In this document: piece after piece, positions 25,116 through 36,289 of the stretch
Position numbering within the stretch: position 1 is the stretch's first letter
How the letters are laid out: each line of letters begins with the position of its first letter
DNA from: Epiperipatus broadwayi
Taxonomy: Eukaryota; Onychophora; Udeonychophora; Euonychophora; Peripatidae
DNA: 64,000 nucleotides
Direction: 5' to 3'
NCBI GenBank assembly: GCA_028023455.1
Contig: JAQFVV010000042.1
Coordinates: 6,157,922 to 6,221,921 of the forward strand
Notes under the pieces: generated by a model
Seen by the model: the letters and a program-made list of their open reading frames with translations, nothing else
Database searches by the model: none
Told to the model about the DNA's origin: nothing
Translations under genes and position numbers: made by a program

Positions 25116-26576
25116 ATAAATCTTTTTTTTATGTCGGCAGAAAGATATTTGATGTGGCATGAAATAGTATTATTTGATAATTGTAATGTATCTATTTTTT
25201 TTAGCACACTCTTTGTTTAGTAAGCATGCTACAGTGTCTCATACAAGGCTTCAAGAATGTCTCTCCAATTGTATAAGCTTTACTATTAAGTTAAATGCAG
25301 TAATTCAGGCAAAAAGTTGTCTCTATTGCATTTTCATTTTCGATTTTAGCAATTACAGTCATTTGAAAGATTTTTTTTTGCGAGTCATATTGTCTTTTAA
25401 AAAAAATTTTTTTTTTCCTAGTAATCAGTAGAATTCATTTCTAAATGGATATGAACTATTTGCTAATATTCTATTACATAAAATACACAATGCATCAAAA
25501 GCATCTACATAACCAATTCATGTAAATCCTCATTTTAAAAAACTTTCATTATATTTTCTTTTTGATACACTCTTAGATGACACCCGCTCTTTAATAATAA
25601 ATTTGAAAGAAACAGCTAAGTCTTCTTCAATCATAGATATGCCAGAAGATATAGTTGCCCTTCCTTGGATAATTTTTGGAAAATATTTAAATGCTAATAT
25701 TAGTCAGAACTGTAATAGAAGTAAAAAAAAATTGTGTTATTTAAAAAAACTGAACACAAAACTAAATATGAAAGAAAAGTGCTTTAAAAATGCCAATAAT
25801 TAATGTAAAAGCAATTGTAATAAAAATAATTAGATAAAATATTTAGTAACAAAATTTGCTAAATAAGATTTTAATACGGAAAGTTAAATATAAACTAGTT
25901 GAATGCTATAATGCCATAATAAATATTTAATGTAATTGTAATATGAAATAATTTATAATTATTATAAAACAAAAATCATCAATAATAGTAAGAAATGTTC
26001 ATCACAAAATTTATTTGAATCGATTCAATCTGTTAATAAAACAATCAAAAAATGCTTATAAAGTCTAATAATAATAATATACATATTTAAGCAAAATAAT
26101 ATACTAATTTGTTTAATAAAAAAGTGTTATCATGAATAATATCTGTTTAGCTGGCAAACGTCGGCTCACTTTGACAGAAATTGTTAGCAGTTGTTAATCT
26201 TACTGTCAGTGTTGGAAACTCACAGTTCTCCCATCAGTGTATTTAAACATGTTCAAACATGTTTCTGTTTAATGCAGCATTTAAAATCATATGAGGCTTA
26301 TATTAATTTTCATAATTTTTTTCTGAAACACTTATTGACTTTCTACAGAACATAGTTTGGAAAATGCTGGATTGGATTATTGGTTGGGAGTGATTTTAGA
26401 GGTCACTTCTGACCAATGCAGAGAAGCAACCACTGGAAAATTTTGCTATATACAATCATAAATAATGTCATCATTGTAAAAAACTTTTAAAAAAAGTTTA
26501 AATGTAGCCTATATATAAAAATTTGTATTGTATTGCTTTTCAGAAAATTACTTAAAAATAAATGTTAACTTTTTTT

Positions 26577-27491
26577 GGTAATACAGCATTGATTGATCCG
26601 CGCCATAAGATGGCGCTGTTGCTAGTGAAAAACGAATAGATATAACATTACCGGGCTGATTTGATTATTATTATTTTGTAATGTTATCGTGTTTTTTTTT
26701 TTTTTGGTTTGGATTTTTTTTTTTTGGGACCGTATTTTCTTTTTTTTTTAAATAAATAAATTGATTTTTAAATATTTTTTTTAATACGTTTTGTAAAAAC
26801 CTTTTTTTTCTTTATTTTTTTTTGTAAAACTTGTTGTTTAACAAAATTGGATTACGGTCTTTTTTTTTTTTTTTAAAGTAACTTTTTTTTTTCCGCTTTT
26901 GATTACGGTCTTCTTTTTTTTTAAAGTAACTTTTTTTTTTTTGGCTTTTTACTTTCATTAAACTACCACAAAGGCAGTTCTTCTGGGTGAGGAGAATATT
27001 TCTCTGTTGAAGAAAGGCCACCGCATCTGCTTCTGTAGTCTGCCATTGAAATGTTTTGATCTCGAAAAAGTGTCGGAAAGTGCGCGACTTGATCGTGAAC
27101 TTTGCCGAATTGTGACTAACACTCCTCATTAACTGAATTCTGACCCCTGACAACGAAACCAGGGGCATTTGGAAAATCGTTACAATTTTTACGAACGAAA
27201 ATAAAAAAAAAACGTTATAATATAGTTTTCGACATTCAAAATACAGAAACCTTCACATCATACGCTGTACAATAATTAAGAGTAATGTCTATAGAGAGAC
27301 TTGCGTACTCGTCGCTAATAATGTTCAACATACTAGAGATGTTGGGGTAATGGGTGCACTTCAACATCTTAGCGGTTGAACAGTTTACTAGGACGTAAGA
27401 TCTATGAGCGGCCTTGTAAACAGCATATTTATGTGCTTTAGCATAGAAACAGCGCCATCTTATGGCGTGGATCAATCGATGCTGTATTACC
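26577..27491. mobile_element. Merlin-like element, 915 bp, 8-bp TSD
   Basis: Inverted termini begin ggtaatacagcattgattga on the left and ggtaatacagcatcgattga on the complement of the right. Both continue gatcc(g/a)cgccataagatgg and cgctgtt. The octamer cttttttt flanks both sides (26569-26576 and 27492-27499), although it is low complexity. A minus-strand frame (27168-26960) carries TEADAVAFLQQRNILL then NCLCG, the same transposase N-terminal remnant as in 4851-7128, before running into poly-K from T-rich DNA. Internal tandem T-rich units (cttttttttt with gattacggtc) repeat near 26850-26940. Confidence 0.7.
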
Positions 27492-27519
27492 CTTTTTTTT
27501 ATATAAGTTATATTTAATT

Positions 27520-27900
27520 TTATAATTAGAAGGAATTAAACCTCATAATTTTTCGATCTATTTATCTTCCACTCCATCTCAAGCAACCGATACCCATGAT
27601 TACATATATATGAAAAAGATACATGATCTCCAATATATGTATTTTGTGCAGAATCAGCACTCATCAGGTTGGCCAGATCGTAATCTCACACATATATATA
27701 TGATCAGCGCTCAGTTTATATTAAGCTAGAAAGTCCTCAAATTTTAATGGACAGACAGCCATTTTAATGGACAGACAGCCATTTCATTGAAAAACCAGTG
27801 ATTGAATGCTCAAAGTCCTTATTGGATTCGATATTGTAGTCATCATATCCATGTAGACTTTATGTCCTATTATCAGACCATTATGTTTCCATTTATATTA
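27520..27900 (-). repeat. tRNA-related SINE family B, copy 1
   Basis: On the minus strand it has a conserved body (gctgattctgcacaaaatac, gatctggccaacctgatgag) and then a tRNA-like part with 'tatcggttgcttgagatgga' and a degenerate B box. A 20-bp unit (gacagccattttaatggaca) is tandemly repeated near 27751-27790. It is adjacent to copy 2 in the same orientation. Confidence 0.55.
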
Positions 27901-27989
27901 ATAGTAGAGGAATGGGCTGAACTTATACTAAGATATAATGTAATTCTAAATAATTTACTTATACTGAATATTTCCTGTATATGTATGTA

Positions 27990-28420
27990 ATAGAGGGATT
28001 TGAACTCAGAAATTTTTCAGTCTATTCATCCTCCACTCCATTTCAACCAACTGATACATATGACCACATACACATATGACCACATACACTATTTCAACCG
28101 ATACATATGGCCACATATATGTGGAAAAGATACATGATCCCCAATATATATATTTTGTGCAGATCCAGCGCTCATCAATTGGGCCAGATCATAATCTCCC
28201 ACTCATGTATACAATCAGTGCTCAGTTTATATTAAGATAGCAATTCCTCAAACTTTAATGAGCAGGTTTTAGTCTCACCTTCCAACTATTCATTTCATTG
28301 ACAAATCAACAATGGAATGCTCAAAACCCTTATTCAATTTGATGTTGTAGTCATACCCATACAGACATTATGTCAATCTAACTTCTCATATCAGACCATT
28401 ATGTTTCCATATATATTAAT
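27990..28420 (-). repeat. tRNA-related SINE family B, copy 2
   Basis: The minus strand shows the tRNA-like segment: tatcagttggttgaaatgga (A-box-like) and gagttcaaatccc (B-box consensus) at about 28000-28050. The family body (gcgctggatctgcacaaaat, gagcactgattg) follows on the + strand side. It faces copy 3, which has the opposite orientation, so the two form an inverted pair. Confidence 0.65.
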
Positions 28421-28589
28421 AGTAGAGGATGAGAAGATTGAATATCTATTAAAGTTTGAGGAATTGCTATCTTAATATAAAACTGAGCACTGATTGTATA
28501 TATGTGTTGGAATTATGATCTGGTCCAACTGATGGGTGCTGATTCTGCATGAAATACGTATCTTGGAGATTGTGTATATGGCCATGTTG

Positions 28590-29034
28590 TATTTTTATAT
28601 TGAACTATTTTCATCATGTAATATATGTATTGAATGTCTTTAGAAAAATTTAACTTTATTTAAATATTCCAAATACATTCAACTGTTAGTAATAACACAT
28701 CAATTACGTTAGCATATGCACAACGTTTCAAGAGGTTTTAGTCTCCTTCTTCTTCGGATGTTGCTGGCCTGACCAATGACTACTAGCATGGGATTCGAAC
28801 CTGGGTCTAAGCTTAGATTCTTGAGTATTGAATTTTAAAGTAACTCTCTAACCAACTAAGCCATCCTGCCAAAGGCAACAACCTATAGTAATTTCATATA
28901 CTTATCTATGAGGTTCCTCCTGATTTCTCCACTTTTTCCTAAGAGCAAAGTTGGCTATTGGTGTCCATATATTATGTATAATCACACTAGGTTGATTTAT
29001 GGGATTTTTTTGCCATTGTCATATGACCAGCTTA
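28590..29034 (-). mobile_element. PLE tail insertion with best-preserved tRNA-like segment
   Basis: This is the PLE-linked tail without RT. On the minus strand it reads from catatgacaatggcaaaaaa through ggagaaatcaggaggaacc to the tRNA-like segment and then the distal tail that ends near attgaactattttcatcat. It is the same sequence that follows the PLE RT remnants at 2205-2440 and 58270-58580. It is nested in SINE copy 3. Confidence 0.7.
28788..28871 (-). repeat. tRNA-like Pol III promoter segment in PLE tail
   Basis: The minus strand starts ggcaggatggcttagttgg, with a consensus A box (TGGCTTAGTTGG). It has a consensus B box GGTTCGAATCC about 45 nt downstream (28790-28805). The length of 84 nt and the spacing are those of a tRNA with a variable arm. 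A clear cloverleaf was not folded by hand and no intact acceptor stem was seen, so it is called tRNA-derived, not a tRNA gene. Confidence 0.75.
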
Positions 29035-29169
29035 TGTGTATCGCTTACTTGAGGACAGAGTAGAAGATGACTAGACTGAAAAATTCTGAGTTCCAAATTC
29101 CTCTAATTACATATATAGGAAATATTCAGCATAAGCAAATAACATCCTGTTTAGAATCACATTATGTCT

Positions 29170-29640
29170 TAGAAAATTAATACACTGTACAGGCTTACAC
29201 ACCTGCACATTTCATCCCTCGCATATGTATGTAGATGGATTATTCTCCAGTACAACATGAGGGGTCAGAATGACTAAATGGTCAACATGGGCAGGATGAC
29301 AATCTTAGCACTAACATGGGCTTTGAACGTTCCATCTTTAGATTTTCAATGAAATGGATGGCTGAAGAGTTGTGGGTTGGAGTAGTTTGAAGCCTGTCCA
29401 TTAAAGTATGGTGATTGGCTATCTTAATATAAAGCTGAGCACTGATGGCATATATGTGTGAGGATAGTAATCTGGACCAACTGATGATTGCTGGTTTAGC
29501 ATGAAATACATATATTGGTGATTATTTATCTTTTCAACATGTGTATGATCAGGTGGATCAGCATTATGAGATGGCATGGAGAGTTGAGGGTTGTGTGAAA
29601 GTCTGAGTTCGAATCCCTTATATTACATTATATATATTGT
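29170..29640 (+). repeat. tRNA-related SINE family B, copy 4
   Basis: The near full-length body (ggtcagaatgactaaatggt, gcactaacatgggctttgaa, gcactgatggcatatatgtg, ggaccaactgatgattgctg) ends in the tRNA-like part with B box gagttcgaatccc at 29605-29617. It is the closest relative of copy 5 at 35655. The conserved body precedes the tRNA-like part, which is unusual because the tRNA head of a SINE is normally at its 5' end. Confidence 0.65.
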
Positions 29641-29999
29641 AACCATATATTTTAGTATAAAATATAATAATTGATGTAACTGGTATAAAAATTTCTGTCT
29701 TCTTTTGGTGATTTGATTGGCTTGATTTGCACTTTGAACAGATTACTCTCTTATATTCAAAATAATTTATTAGAGAGAATGGGTAATATTTTGCCTTACT
29801 TGTTGTCTATATTATTTTAATAAATTTAAATTGCTTCTTTCCATATACTAATTCATATCAAAATGTTTAACTTTTTAAAAATTTTGACAACACATTAAAT
29901 TTGGTAAATATTATTAAAAATAATAATAATTTTTATTTGTTTAAAATGGTCTTAAATATTATTTCCATTGAATTAAAAAAACCATTTGTTCAACTAAAT

Positions 30000-32900
30000 T
30001 TAATTATTAAAAATAAATACAGTAATTACGTATGCGTTTCAATGTAAAAAAAAGAAAGAAGCGCGAATTTAAAAGATCGTCGGATAGTGTTGCTTTTGCA
30101 GGGAGAAAGAAAGAAAAGAAAATGGTAAAAGGCAAATGGTCTAAATATGATAAGCTTATTTTAAAATAGTTAACAAGTAAACGGATTACCACAAAGTTTT
30201 CTATAAACGTAAAAATAACATAGTGGTATTTAATAATAAGATGAATTGCTAAATTTAAAAGTCTGTTCAAGTCGGCTAGCCAGGTGGATCAAATCGCTAA
30301 TAATAATTTTCCAATATTACATTTGAAATATGTCGGAGCTTTCCAGTTTAAAAGCAGAATTAATTGTAAGATTTTGGTATGTTTTAAAATATTTATTATT
30401 CTACAATTTGGAAAAAATAAATAAGTATTTTAATTACAGAAGTTTTATAAATATGAAAATTTGCTTTTTAAAAAAGAAGTTTAAATTAAAGTAAAATGTT
30501 AAAGTTATTAACATAGTTTAATATTTCCGTTTATAATTTTAATAAAAAATATAGTATTGATTGATATTTAACTTTACAATGCCAGTAATATATTTGCTAG
30601 TTAATTTGTTTACCATTTGGATAATAAAAACAGTCTTCAGATAATTAATTAAAGCTATTTTCTAATTTTATTGTCAGTTTGGAATGATTAAATTAATTGC
30701 TATAATTAGTATTCCTAGATTTAAGCGTGGATAAATAAATATTAGCATGGATGTGATAAACTTGGAACAATTTTAATAGAGAAATGTAGAAATTAATAAC
30801 TTATGAAAAAACATTTTCATTTAAACTCTGCGTGTCATGTTTTGGAATTGTTTCATGTTTATGGAGCCACGTAAAATCGTTAATCTAATAGTGCTTATAA
30901 TAACTAATACAAATGGATAAAATTACATGTATGGAATTCAACTATAATTGTAGCTATTACTTCGTATATTTATTGTTCGACACATTGTACATGGATTTCA
31001 CGGATCATATTTGTAGTTATAAAATGCTATACAATTTAATTTGTGATACACACACCTGCTAGAATTCATGTATTGAACTATAAAATGCTATACATTTAAT
31101 TTATATCACACACACACACCTGTTAGATTTTATGTATTTGATGAATAATGCATTACTTTAATTTTATCGTTATATGAACTTGCATGTGAAGTTCATAAGT
31201 TATATTTTATTAAGTTTAAATTAATAGGGGTTGAATAAAATACTTATTCAAGAGAATAGCGCTTGCGAAAAAGCTTGAAAAGTACTAAATGAATTTATGA
31301 GATGTATCAATTTTTCATGAGGTATTTTGTGAGTCTTTCCAGATTTCTATTCCTATACTAATATTACTTATATTATATTACATATGTTTTATGTTAAGCA
31401 AGATAAGTTAGTACATTAGTTGTCCTGATTAGTGTAACATTTTATTATGCAAGAACCCACATTTGCTAAAATGTTAGTGTTTTCTGAATGGTCAGAATAA
31501 CTGAGGAGGATGATTTTGCACTTTAATGTGAAGTAAATAGTGTAACAGTCAAAACACGTGTATCTCGTTAACATATTGCAGAATTCGACCACCACACAGA
31601 ACAGCAGCACCATCGAGTAGCGAAGCCACCCGTGGTACCGAGTTCGAACATAGTTTATCGGTTCCACAATACAATCTACGGAATAACGCCTCTGATGCGA
31701 CATAAGTAAACACTTCTTTAGGCACGGTGGTCAGGGAGATGCACGAGATTCATGGTTTTGTTTCCGAGTTGGCCAACAATCAAACGAATATTAATTAACA
31801 TATATAATCGAGGAAATATATATAATGGGCATCCAATAAATGAAAACTTAACTACAGACGTATAGTTAAAATTATTTATTTACGTATTTAATAAAAGAAA
31901 CATTATTAATGTTATTAATCATATTTTATATTCAGAGTTTCAATAGCTAATTGACAATTTTATTATATATAAAATACATTTACTTATAAAGAGCATTCAT
32001 TTATATGAAAGCGTAATCTAGCTACCTAAGGTTCTCAAGGGAGTATTTCTAATACGTGCTGTAGGGAATTTATACTTTGCACTGCAAGAGTCATCAGTAG
32101 CGGCGGACATACATTTATTTAATAAAAATATTTATTTTACGACTAAGGGCAAACATTTATTTGAGAGTGGATGATGAAGATAATGCCGAGGCAGAGTGAT
32201 ATAGAGAATGATAAACTAAATAAAGGAACACGTGGTACGCTTTAGAAGGACGATATAAAATGGCAGCACTGAAACTGCAATGCCGTGAATAAGTTTATAA
32301 GGGTTTCGGGTTGGTCTCTGCCTCGACCCGAAGAGGTAAGGTGTCACATGAGCCTAACCAGGGACAAGCGGTCCGTGTCGCAATTTGCCAGCTGGCTGCG
32401 TGACGGTCGTCAAGCCCTACGGGAACATTATCATGTCCACTTGTATAGGAAGACTGGGGTTAATTCAACCCTATAGAATCCGGAGTATTCACGGCGTGGA
32501 ATAAGTCATCGTGGCTTCAAAACGTAACACATGTATAAGATCTAAAAGATTATGGTAATATTTAACTAGATTTCAAACTCGGCCCCCATTATCAACATTG
32601 ACTAAAAGAAAATTGGTGACTCTCAAAGAAATGAAATTTCCGTAATTATTCATGAAAATTTAATAATAAAAAAATATCTAAAAGGGGAATTATTACAGCG
32701 AGTATGCCAGCTATTACGAAGTAGTAGACCCTGCATTACAATAACTGATTCCTTGAATGCGTGTCGTATTTATATGAAATTTAAGTTATTGATAAAGCAA
32801 ATATTAATGACAATTTGACACGCATTCAATGTTCAAGTGATTATAGATTTAGATATAAAACTAAGACAATTATGAGAAGGTAATATTTCAATAATAATTA

Positions 32901-35650
32901 TAAATAAAGTGTAGATTTGAGAAATACACACCTAAGAAGGATAGAGGGAGGTAAGCTAGATTATGCGAGAAATTTACAGATTACATTAATTCTCAAATTT
33001 TAGTTTCACAAAATTACAATTTAAACATTTTAGAAGTTAGACAAATAGTAGGAGATGAGCTATAGCTTATTATTACTAGAGTACTCTATAATTTGGAATA
33101 CACACACAGGTACCTGTTTTATAAGATGTTTTCTTCCATTTGTTTAACGGCAGCGGCTTTCTTGTCTATTTCAGGTAGCAGATGTCTTTGGCATTTTATT
33201 GATTTTAACGGCAGCGGCTTTCTTGTCTATTTCAGGTAGCAGATCATTATGGTGTTTTTACGATGGGCAATGTGGAGTTCGGCATACGGTGGGCCATCTC
33301 CCGATGGAGAATAATCTCGGTGCTTACTCGGTCATACCTTGGCAATATCAATTTATTTTAAGATATTTTAGACTCTCCACTCGAGAGCAAAGCTAAAGTT
33401 CAAGTGAAAGTCTCCAGCAAGTCCAAGATGGCCTCCTTTTTTTTTATCTTGATCTTTTAATTTTTCTGTTGAGATATTTTTAGGTTTTATTTATCTTGCC
33501 CTCAGGATAATCAATGCTTTTGCTGGTTTTAATTAGAAAGAAATCTGCTGTGCTATTGTTTGTTTTTTTTTTTTTTTACATTCGTTAATTACATTCTTTT
33601 GGAATTTTTCTATAATTAATTTATTATCTGTCACTGACCGATGCTTTTAAATTTTCAAAGACAAAAGGGAATAAAATTATTTTAACTTTAATTAATTATT
33701 GCATCAGATTTTGTTAGAATTATTATTTAACGAAATTTAAACTAAGCAATAAATACGAACTTTATAAATTCAAAATAAATGATTAATATTACACAAAATT
33801 TATTTAACTAAAAGAAATCTAAATTATATTATTTTATCCGTATTTATTGCCTTTACTTTGACATCGAAATGTGTGCGTGTTTATGTTGAACTCTACATGT
33901 ATTTATACATTTTTAATATTGTTACACACACAATTCGATACCAAAAAGTTTAAATTTGGGTGGGATAGACCGGTCAGTGAGAGACGACAGAAAAAGGTGA
34001 AACTTAAGATTCAAATACGAATCTTACTGTTTCAATAGTAATGTTGTTTTATAATGTTAAAAGGCATTAATCTGTGCCGGTGGTTAATCCGCAGATTACT
34101 TAATTGCCATTTTTTGTATTTTACACTCATTCCTGCACTGGTGGTTAATCCGCGGAATTGTGTAATTATACTTATTGCTTTATGATGGTGTATAAATCCA
34201 CAAAGCGTTTAGTGTTATTTAATTTTTATGTGTAGATGAATTCATCCACATGAATATGGTTTTACTTCATAGATATAAGTTGGGCAAAGTATTTTAGTTA
34301 TTCTGCTAAATCATCTTCTTCCATTTGTAAGTATAATTTATAAGTTAGATCATTAAATTGTAGCAGGACATTCTATTCAAGTTACCTCATAATAATTAAC
34401 TGTTGGTTGATTATTATTTACCTGAATGTAAGTTTAAATTTTCACTTTATTTAATGATTGCATTATAGCTAAATCCTACAGATATAATATTATTTATTAT
34501 ATTATTATAAGTTTACGGTATAGATTTATTGAATCTGGAAATGACATTAGATGTTTCATGAGTTGATGTTGAATTTAGGATAATTTCCTCAATACATTCA
34601 TTATATCAAATTGAAATATAAGGTACGATTAGGTTTTTAAAAACCGTACCTATGATATGTTATTGAAGAAAGTCGATGGAATTATAATTTATTTATTTTA
34701 TTTGTTTATTTATGTCTTTAATTATAACATTAGAATTAATTACTTATTATTCATAAATTTGTAAATAAACGTTGATTTATAATTAAACTTACTGTGCCGT
34801 TGCTATTTGTCATTCGTAAAATCAGAAATCATAAACCTTGGATAGAGCATACATTGAAGTACATACTATCGTCAACATGATATAAGAGTTTAGTGATATT
34901 TTGAGAAAACATTTGGATGCTTTTCGTCTTTGGTAGTTTATGATGTGTAAGGTACAATAAAATCCCATTTACCTTTTCCATCATTTTAGCTTTGCGTAGT
35001 TGATTCTAGTATACAATATAAAGTGATTATTAAACCTGTAAACAGATTTACCAGATAATGACATGATTGAATATATTTACTTAACGTTTTTAAATTGTCA
35101 TTTGTCAGTATAATAAGAGTCTCAGTGATATAGTAAACTATAAAAAAAGAACCCAAGTATTTATGTTTATTTATTGCAAAGCTTTACCTGGACTAGCATT
35201 TGTATTAAAAATCATATAGATGGTTTAAAATTTCATAATCTTATGTAGTTCCACAAATTATGCCATCTTGTACATGGTCGGCCATCAGGTCTCATACAAT
35301 GAAAATCGCAAATTAAGGTTTGAAAGATAATAACATTACATACTTATAATTTGTTTAATGTATTTTATCATACTACTATGATAGGTCTTCGCGGTACACC
35401 CTGGCTGCGATCAAATTAAATCATAAAAAGTTTATGTTATATCATTAGTTTGGTCTGTGGTAAGTTGTTCCAGATGTTGGTTGTGGTCTTTGGTGCATAA
35501 TATAGATGGCATGATATGCTTTTGGTTACAGCTCTTAATAGCTAACAATGTGCAGCGGGAATTGATCGGTGATCGAGGTTACAATTCTTAGCGCACTTAT
35601 GTTTTGGTGATATTATGTAGTTGGGACAACAATCGAACGGTTACAATATG
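30000..35650. other. TE-poor intronic stretch, no gene identified
   Basis: No recognised transposon remnant, exon or RNA gene was found. Locally GC-richer patches occur at 31550-31760, 32200-32540 and 33140-33420 with short open frames that resemble no known family. A 61-bp period duplication is present at 33143-33244. The missing BTAF1 HEAT exon was looked for here and not found. Confidence 0.45.
33143..33244 (+). repeat. 61-bp period duplication with splice-acceptor-like sequence
   Basis: The block tttaacggcagcggctttct ... tgtctatttcaggtagcaga occurs twice, 61 bp apart. Each copy contains a pyrimidine-rich tract followed by CAG/G, as in a 3' splice site. No coding sequence related to BTAF1 follows. 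It could be a non-coding exon border or chance. Confidence 0.6.
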
Positions 35651-35654
35651 CAGG

Positions 35655-36115
35655 TGTATGTAAGCCTGTACAGTGTATTAATTTACATATTTAAAAACAT
35701 TGTGCATTAAAGGTCTACCCATCCCTCACATATATGGGTCAGACTGACTAAATGGTCAATATGGGTAGTATGACAACCTTGGCACTAACATGGGCTTTGA
35801 AGGTTCCATCTTCAGATTTTCAATGAAATGGATGGCTGAAGAGTTGTGGGTTGGAATAGTTTGAAACCTGTACATTAAAGTATGAAGATTGGCTATCTTA
35901 ATATAAAGCTGAGCACTGATTGTATATATGTGTGAGGATATTAATCTGGACCAACTGATGATTGCTGGTTTAGCATGAAATACATATATTGGTGATTATT
36001 TATCTTTTCAACATGAGTATGATCAGGTGGGTCAGCAATATGAGATGGCATGGGGAGTTGAGAGTTGTGTGAAAGTCTGAGTTTGAATTCTTTATATTAC
36101 ATTATGTCTTAGTAT
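35655..36115 (+). repeat. tRNA-related SINE family B, copy 5
   Basis: It matches copy 4 closely over the body (atggtcaatatgggtagtat, gcactaacatgggctttgaa, ggaccaactgatgattgctg). It ends in the decayed B box gagtttgaattct near 36080. Its first 30 bp (gtaagcctgtacagtgtatt) appear inverted relative to copy 4, so the 5' flank has been rearranged. Confidence 0.6.
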
Positions 36116-36289
36116 AAATTCGCCCCATCTCTCTACTATTAATATATAACCTTTTATGTTTTCTATTAAGCTCTACCACCTAAGTGGTGAAAAAACTTTG
36201 AAAGATTAATAACGTTAAACCATAAAATCAGTATCATTGAAAGCGAAATATTTCTATTCAGTATTTTGGAAGAATTTATCTTTTTCAAT

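Larger units (their letters stand above)
23845..26369 (-). mobile_element. Second hAT-type transposon, decayed, 2.5 kb
   Basis: The left end aaacctttcccaaactttt and the complement of the right end (cagcattttccaaactatg) match the ttcccaaact termini of ZBED-type hATs. The flanking octamers gcttagat (23837-23844) and gattggat (26370-26377) agree at 6 of 8 positions. On the minus strand ISIGRNVLIFVQM ... GVITH near 24850-24750 recalls the ICTDGAxAM ... GVVTxI core, and MTYLCKVEF then AAIKSIQEQL near 24240-24160 is the hATC dimerisation motif. Frameshifts are frequent. A fragment of a hammerhead-family arm lies inside (25030-25115). Confidence 0.65.
28425..29110 (+). repeat. SINE family B, copy 3, split by a PLE tail
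   Basis: The body (ttaaagtttgaggaattgct, gagcactgattg, gatctggtccaactgatgg) runs on the + strand to about 28590. It is interrupted by a PLE tail (28590-29034) and resumes with the tRNA-like end: gtgtatcgcttacttgagga and ctgagttccaaattcc at 29035-29110. The interruption shows the PLE tail inserted after this SINE. Confidence 0.6.

Noticed and set aside
28788-28871. Functional tRNA gene
   Set aside because: A and B boxes are good, but no convincing acceptor stem or anticodon arm was seen, and the segment recurs inside a repeat.
32285-32476. 63-codon open frame as a gene
   Set aside because: No similarity, no splice or promoter context; an isolated frame in a slightly GC-richer patch.
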